A stretch of DNA of 64,000 bases from Gorsachius magnificus (Eukaryota > Chordata > Aves > Pelecaniformes > Ardeidae): assembly GCA_034008185.1 (NCBI GenBank), contig CM067109.1:37170885-37234884 (forward strand). Reading direction: 5' to 3'. Both the position numbers and the translations under genes were made by a program. The notes under the pieces were generated by a model, which was not told the origin of the DNA, did not search any database, and saw only the letters and a program-made list of their open reading frames with translations. This document shows positions 62,467-64,000 of the stretch, in pieces. Within the stretch, counting starts at the first letter, position 1; the number at the start of each line of letters is the position of its first letter.

Positions 62467-64000
62467 AATGGCATTTATATTGTTCTTTTTGGTTTGGCCT
62501 GTTTAGAATTTAAAAATAGACAGGACTACTGCATGAAGTACTCCTTGGTTACCCTTAAATTTTCCAGCAGAGTTATAAAACGTTGTAAGTAGGGGGCTTA
62601 TAATGAAAACTCTACAGTGACCTTAATGATGGTGGCAGATTATAATACACAGGTTGCTAAAATGTCTAGTTAATGAATGTCAGTAGGATTAGAAAACGAT
62701 GAGGGCACTTTTTAAGGTCTCCATGCTGTGATAGATTTATATGACTAATAACAACAAAAGGTGCACAGGAATCTATGGACACTGCCTCTTACCTCCAGAA
62801 ATCGGCACCATCTCTTATTAATTAAATTGAATACAGAACAATATAGATCTCCCAGTGCTTATTCCACTCAGTTCATACATACTAATGAGGATGAGCTTCT
62901 GAAGTTGGGATCATTTATTCAGTGGTGGGAAAAATAATATCAGGATTCAGACCCCCTGCTGACTTTGCACACTGTTGTGCTAGATTTATATTGGCCTACT
63001 AATAAGTAACTGAATACATTAAATGAGGCGCTCGTCACTGCAAGGGTTACAAGGGACTCCTTGTTTTTCTTGTGTATTCTTTGGTGAGGAGATTAGGGGA
63101 GATGGGGCCCATTATGTAAGTCTCTCCTCTTCGTATTTCATCCACCAGTTCAAAGCCCTCTTTTCCAAACAGAAACTATGCCAAAGCTCTCATCAATCAT
63201 TAAAAGTCCCAGCAGTTACAAACTTGCTGATTTTGATGTGAAGTGCAACAGTCCTGCCTTTTTTTTCACATAAGAAAGTGAATCACGCTATGCTTAGCAG
63301 TTCAAACTCTACATTGCACAGTATGCATGATTAGTGAAGAGAGAAAATACAGGGCATTCAGCAGCCAAAGAAGTGTCCCTTTAGAGCTCCTCTTCGGGAA
63401 GAAATACAATGGAATGAGCAAGCTGGATATTTCAGGGCTGCATATGTGGCTGCAAAAAACCTGGGGGAGTCCTGTAGATTCGCATTTAATTTTGAACTGA
63501 TAGACTGAAATTCTCAGCCCTCTGGATTTAGGATGAGAAAACAGTATGCACTCTGCTGCCAGACAAACGGCTGGTGTTACAGGCCTAAAATACAACACTG
63601 CTACCACACTCCATAGTGAATGCCCTGTCCCAGGTTTCGTAGGGAAGCATTGAAAACAGTACTGTATGGCAACTGGCAATAAATGAGGACTTTTAAAAAT
63701 CTGTGACTGCTGTACATTCTCTGTCCACCAGTTGTTGGAAGACAGGCAAAATGCATGAGCTATTTAGATCAGCAGACTGATCCCTTCCATAGATAAGTTT
63801 ACAGTGTGACATGGGAAACTCAATTAGCCTCATTAGGTCAGCCTGTGTAGCTGCACAGGTAATTAAGTAAGGGTGGCCACCTCCTTGAAAAGCCCCAGCT
63901 ACACTATTTGGTTGTACACAAGAGTGGGAGGTGCTTTTAGTCTGTTTTGCAAGCAAACCAGCAGAAAAAAGGCAACAATTTCTGAAGAGATAATATATTG

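Larger units (their letters stand above)
56583..64000. other. flank upstream of the inferred SEMA6A promoter: AT-rich non-coding DNA
   Basis: Ordinary sequence quality returns apart from a short homopolymer-rich patch at 56,821-56,922. I see a decayed palindromic repeat (58.24 kb), a purine-rich tract (59.47 kb) and a TTTG-rich stretch (62.42 kb). ORFs reach only 125 codons, on both strands, without recognisable motifs. An antisense or divergent non-coding RNA starting near the island is possible but nothing here proves one. Confidence 0.55.

Noticed and set aside
1..64000. CRISPR arrays, bacterial operons, plasmid or phage modules
   Set aside because: No regularly spaced repeats, no dense same-strand ORFs with ribosome sites, and clear vertebrate exons and retroposons instead.
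1..64000. tRNA, rRNA and other classical RNA genes
   Set aside because: I saw no A-box/B-box pair, cloverleaf or rRNA-like stretch on either strand. A tRNAscan-SE and Infernal run would be needed to exclude small RNAs such as microRNAs.

Overview
The window is vertebrate nuclear DNA, almost certainly from a neoavian bird. The signs are almost wholly non-coding AT-rich sequence, a CR1 retroposon tail ending in the bird-type octamer repeat, a solo endogenous-retrovirus LTR of the abundant TGTCCTGGTTTCGG... avian family, and two coding exons with consensus splice sites. There is no bacterial-style gene density, operon or CRISPR array. Nearly all open reading frames longer than 60 codons are chance ORFs.

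The one gene I can identify is SEMA6A (class 6 transmembrane semaphorin), on the minus strand, so its 5' end points towards higher coordinates. The first coding exon (2802-2939, with ATG at 2901-2899) encodes the signal peptide and the start of the mature protein. The next exon (341-458) encodes the start of the Sema domain. The remaining exons lie beyond position 1. Upstream of 2939 comes a very long first intron of at least 48 kb, assuming the promoter is where I infer it.

Region by region: 1-2939 holds the two exons and the 2.3-kb intron between them. 2940 to about 51,190 is intron 1, with old L2-like tails (4.6 and 20.6 kb), a solo LTR with a perfect 5-bp target duplication (6797-7350), an 86-bp inverted duplication (20.7 and 22.6 kb), a G-quadruplex-type tract (25.4 kb), a truncated CR1 (26.95 kb) and a CpG-enriched block (36.06-36.70 kb). 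From about 51,190 to 56,582 the sequence is not credible biology: it is made of homopolymer runs and looks like a corrupted or unpolished assembly segment, with an extremely GC- and CpG-rich core. Its position and composition suggest that it covers the CpG-island promoter and first non-coding exon of SEMA6A. 56,583-64,000 is ordinary AT-rich flank, probably upstream intergenic DNA.

I found no convincing new biological system. The most useful observations are the identification of the gene, the corrupted segment over its likely promoter, the second CpG-rich block inside intron 1, and the local inverted duplication.
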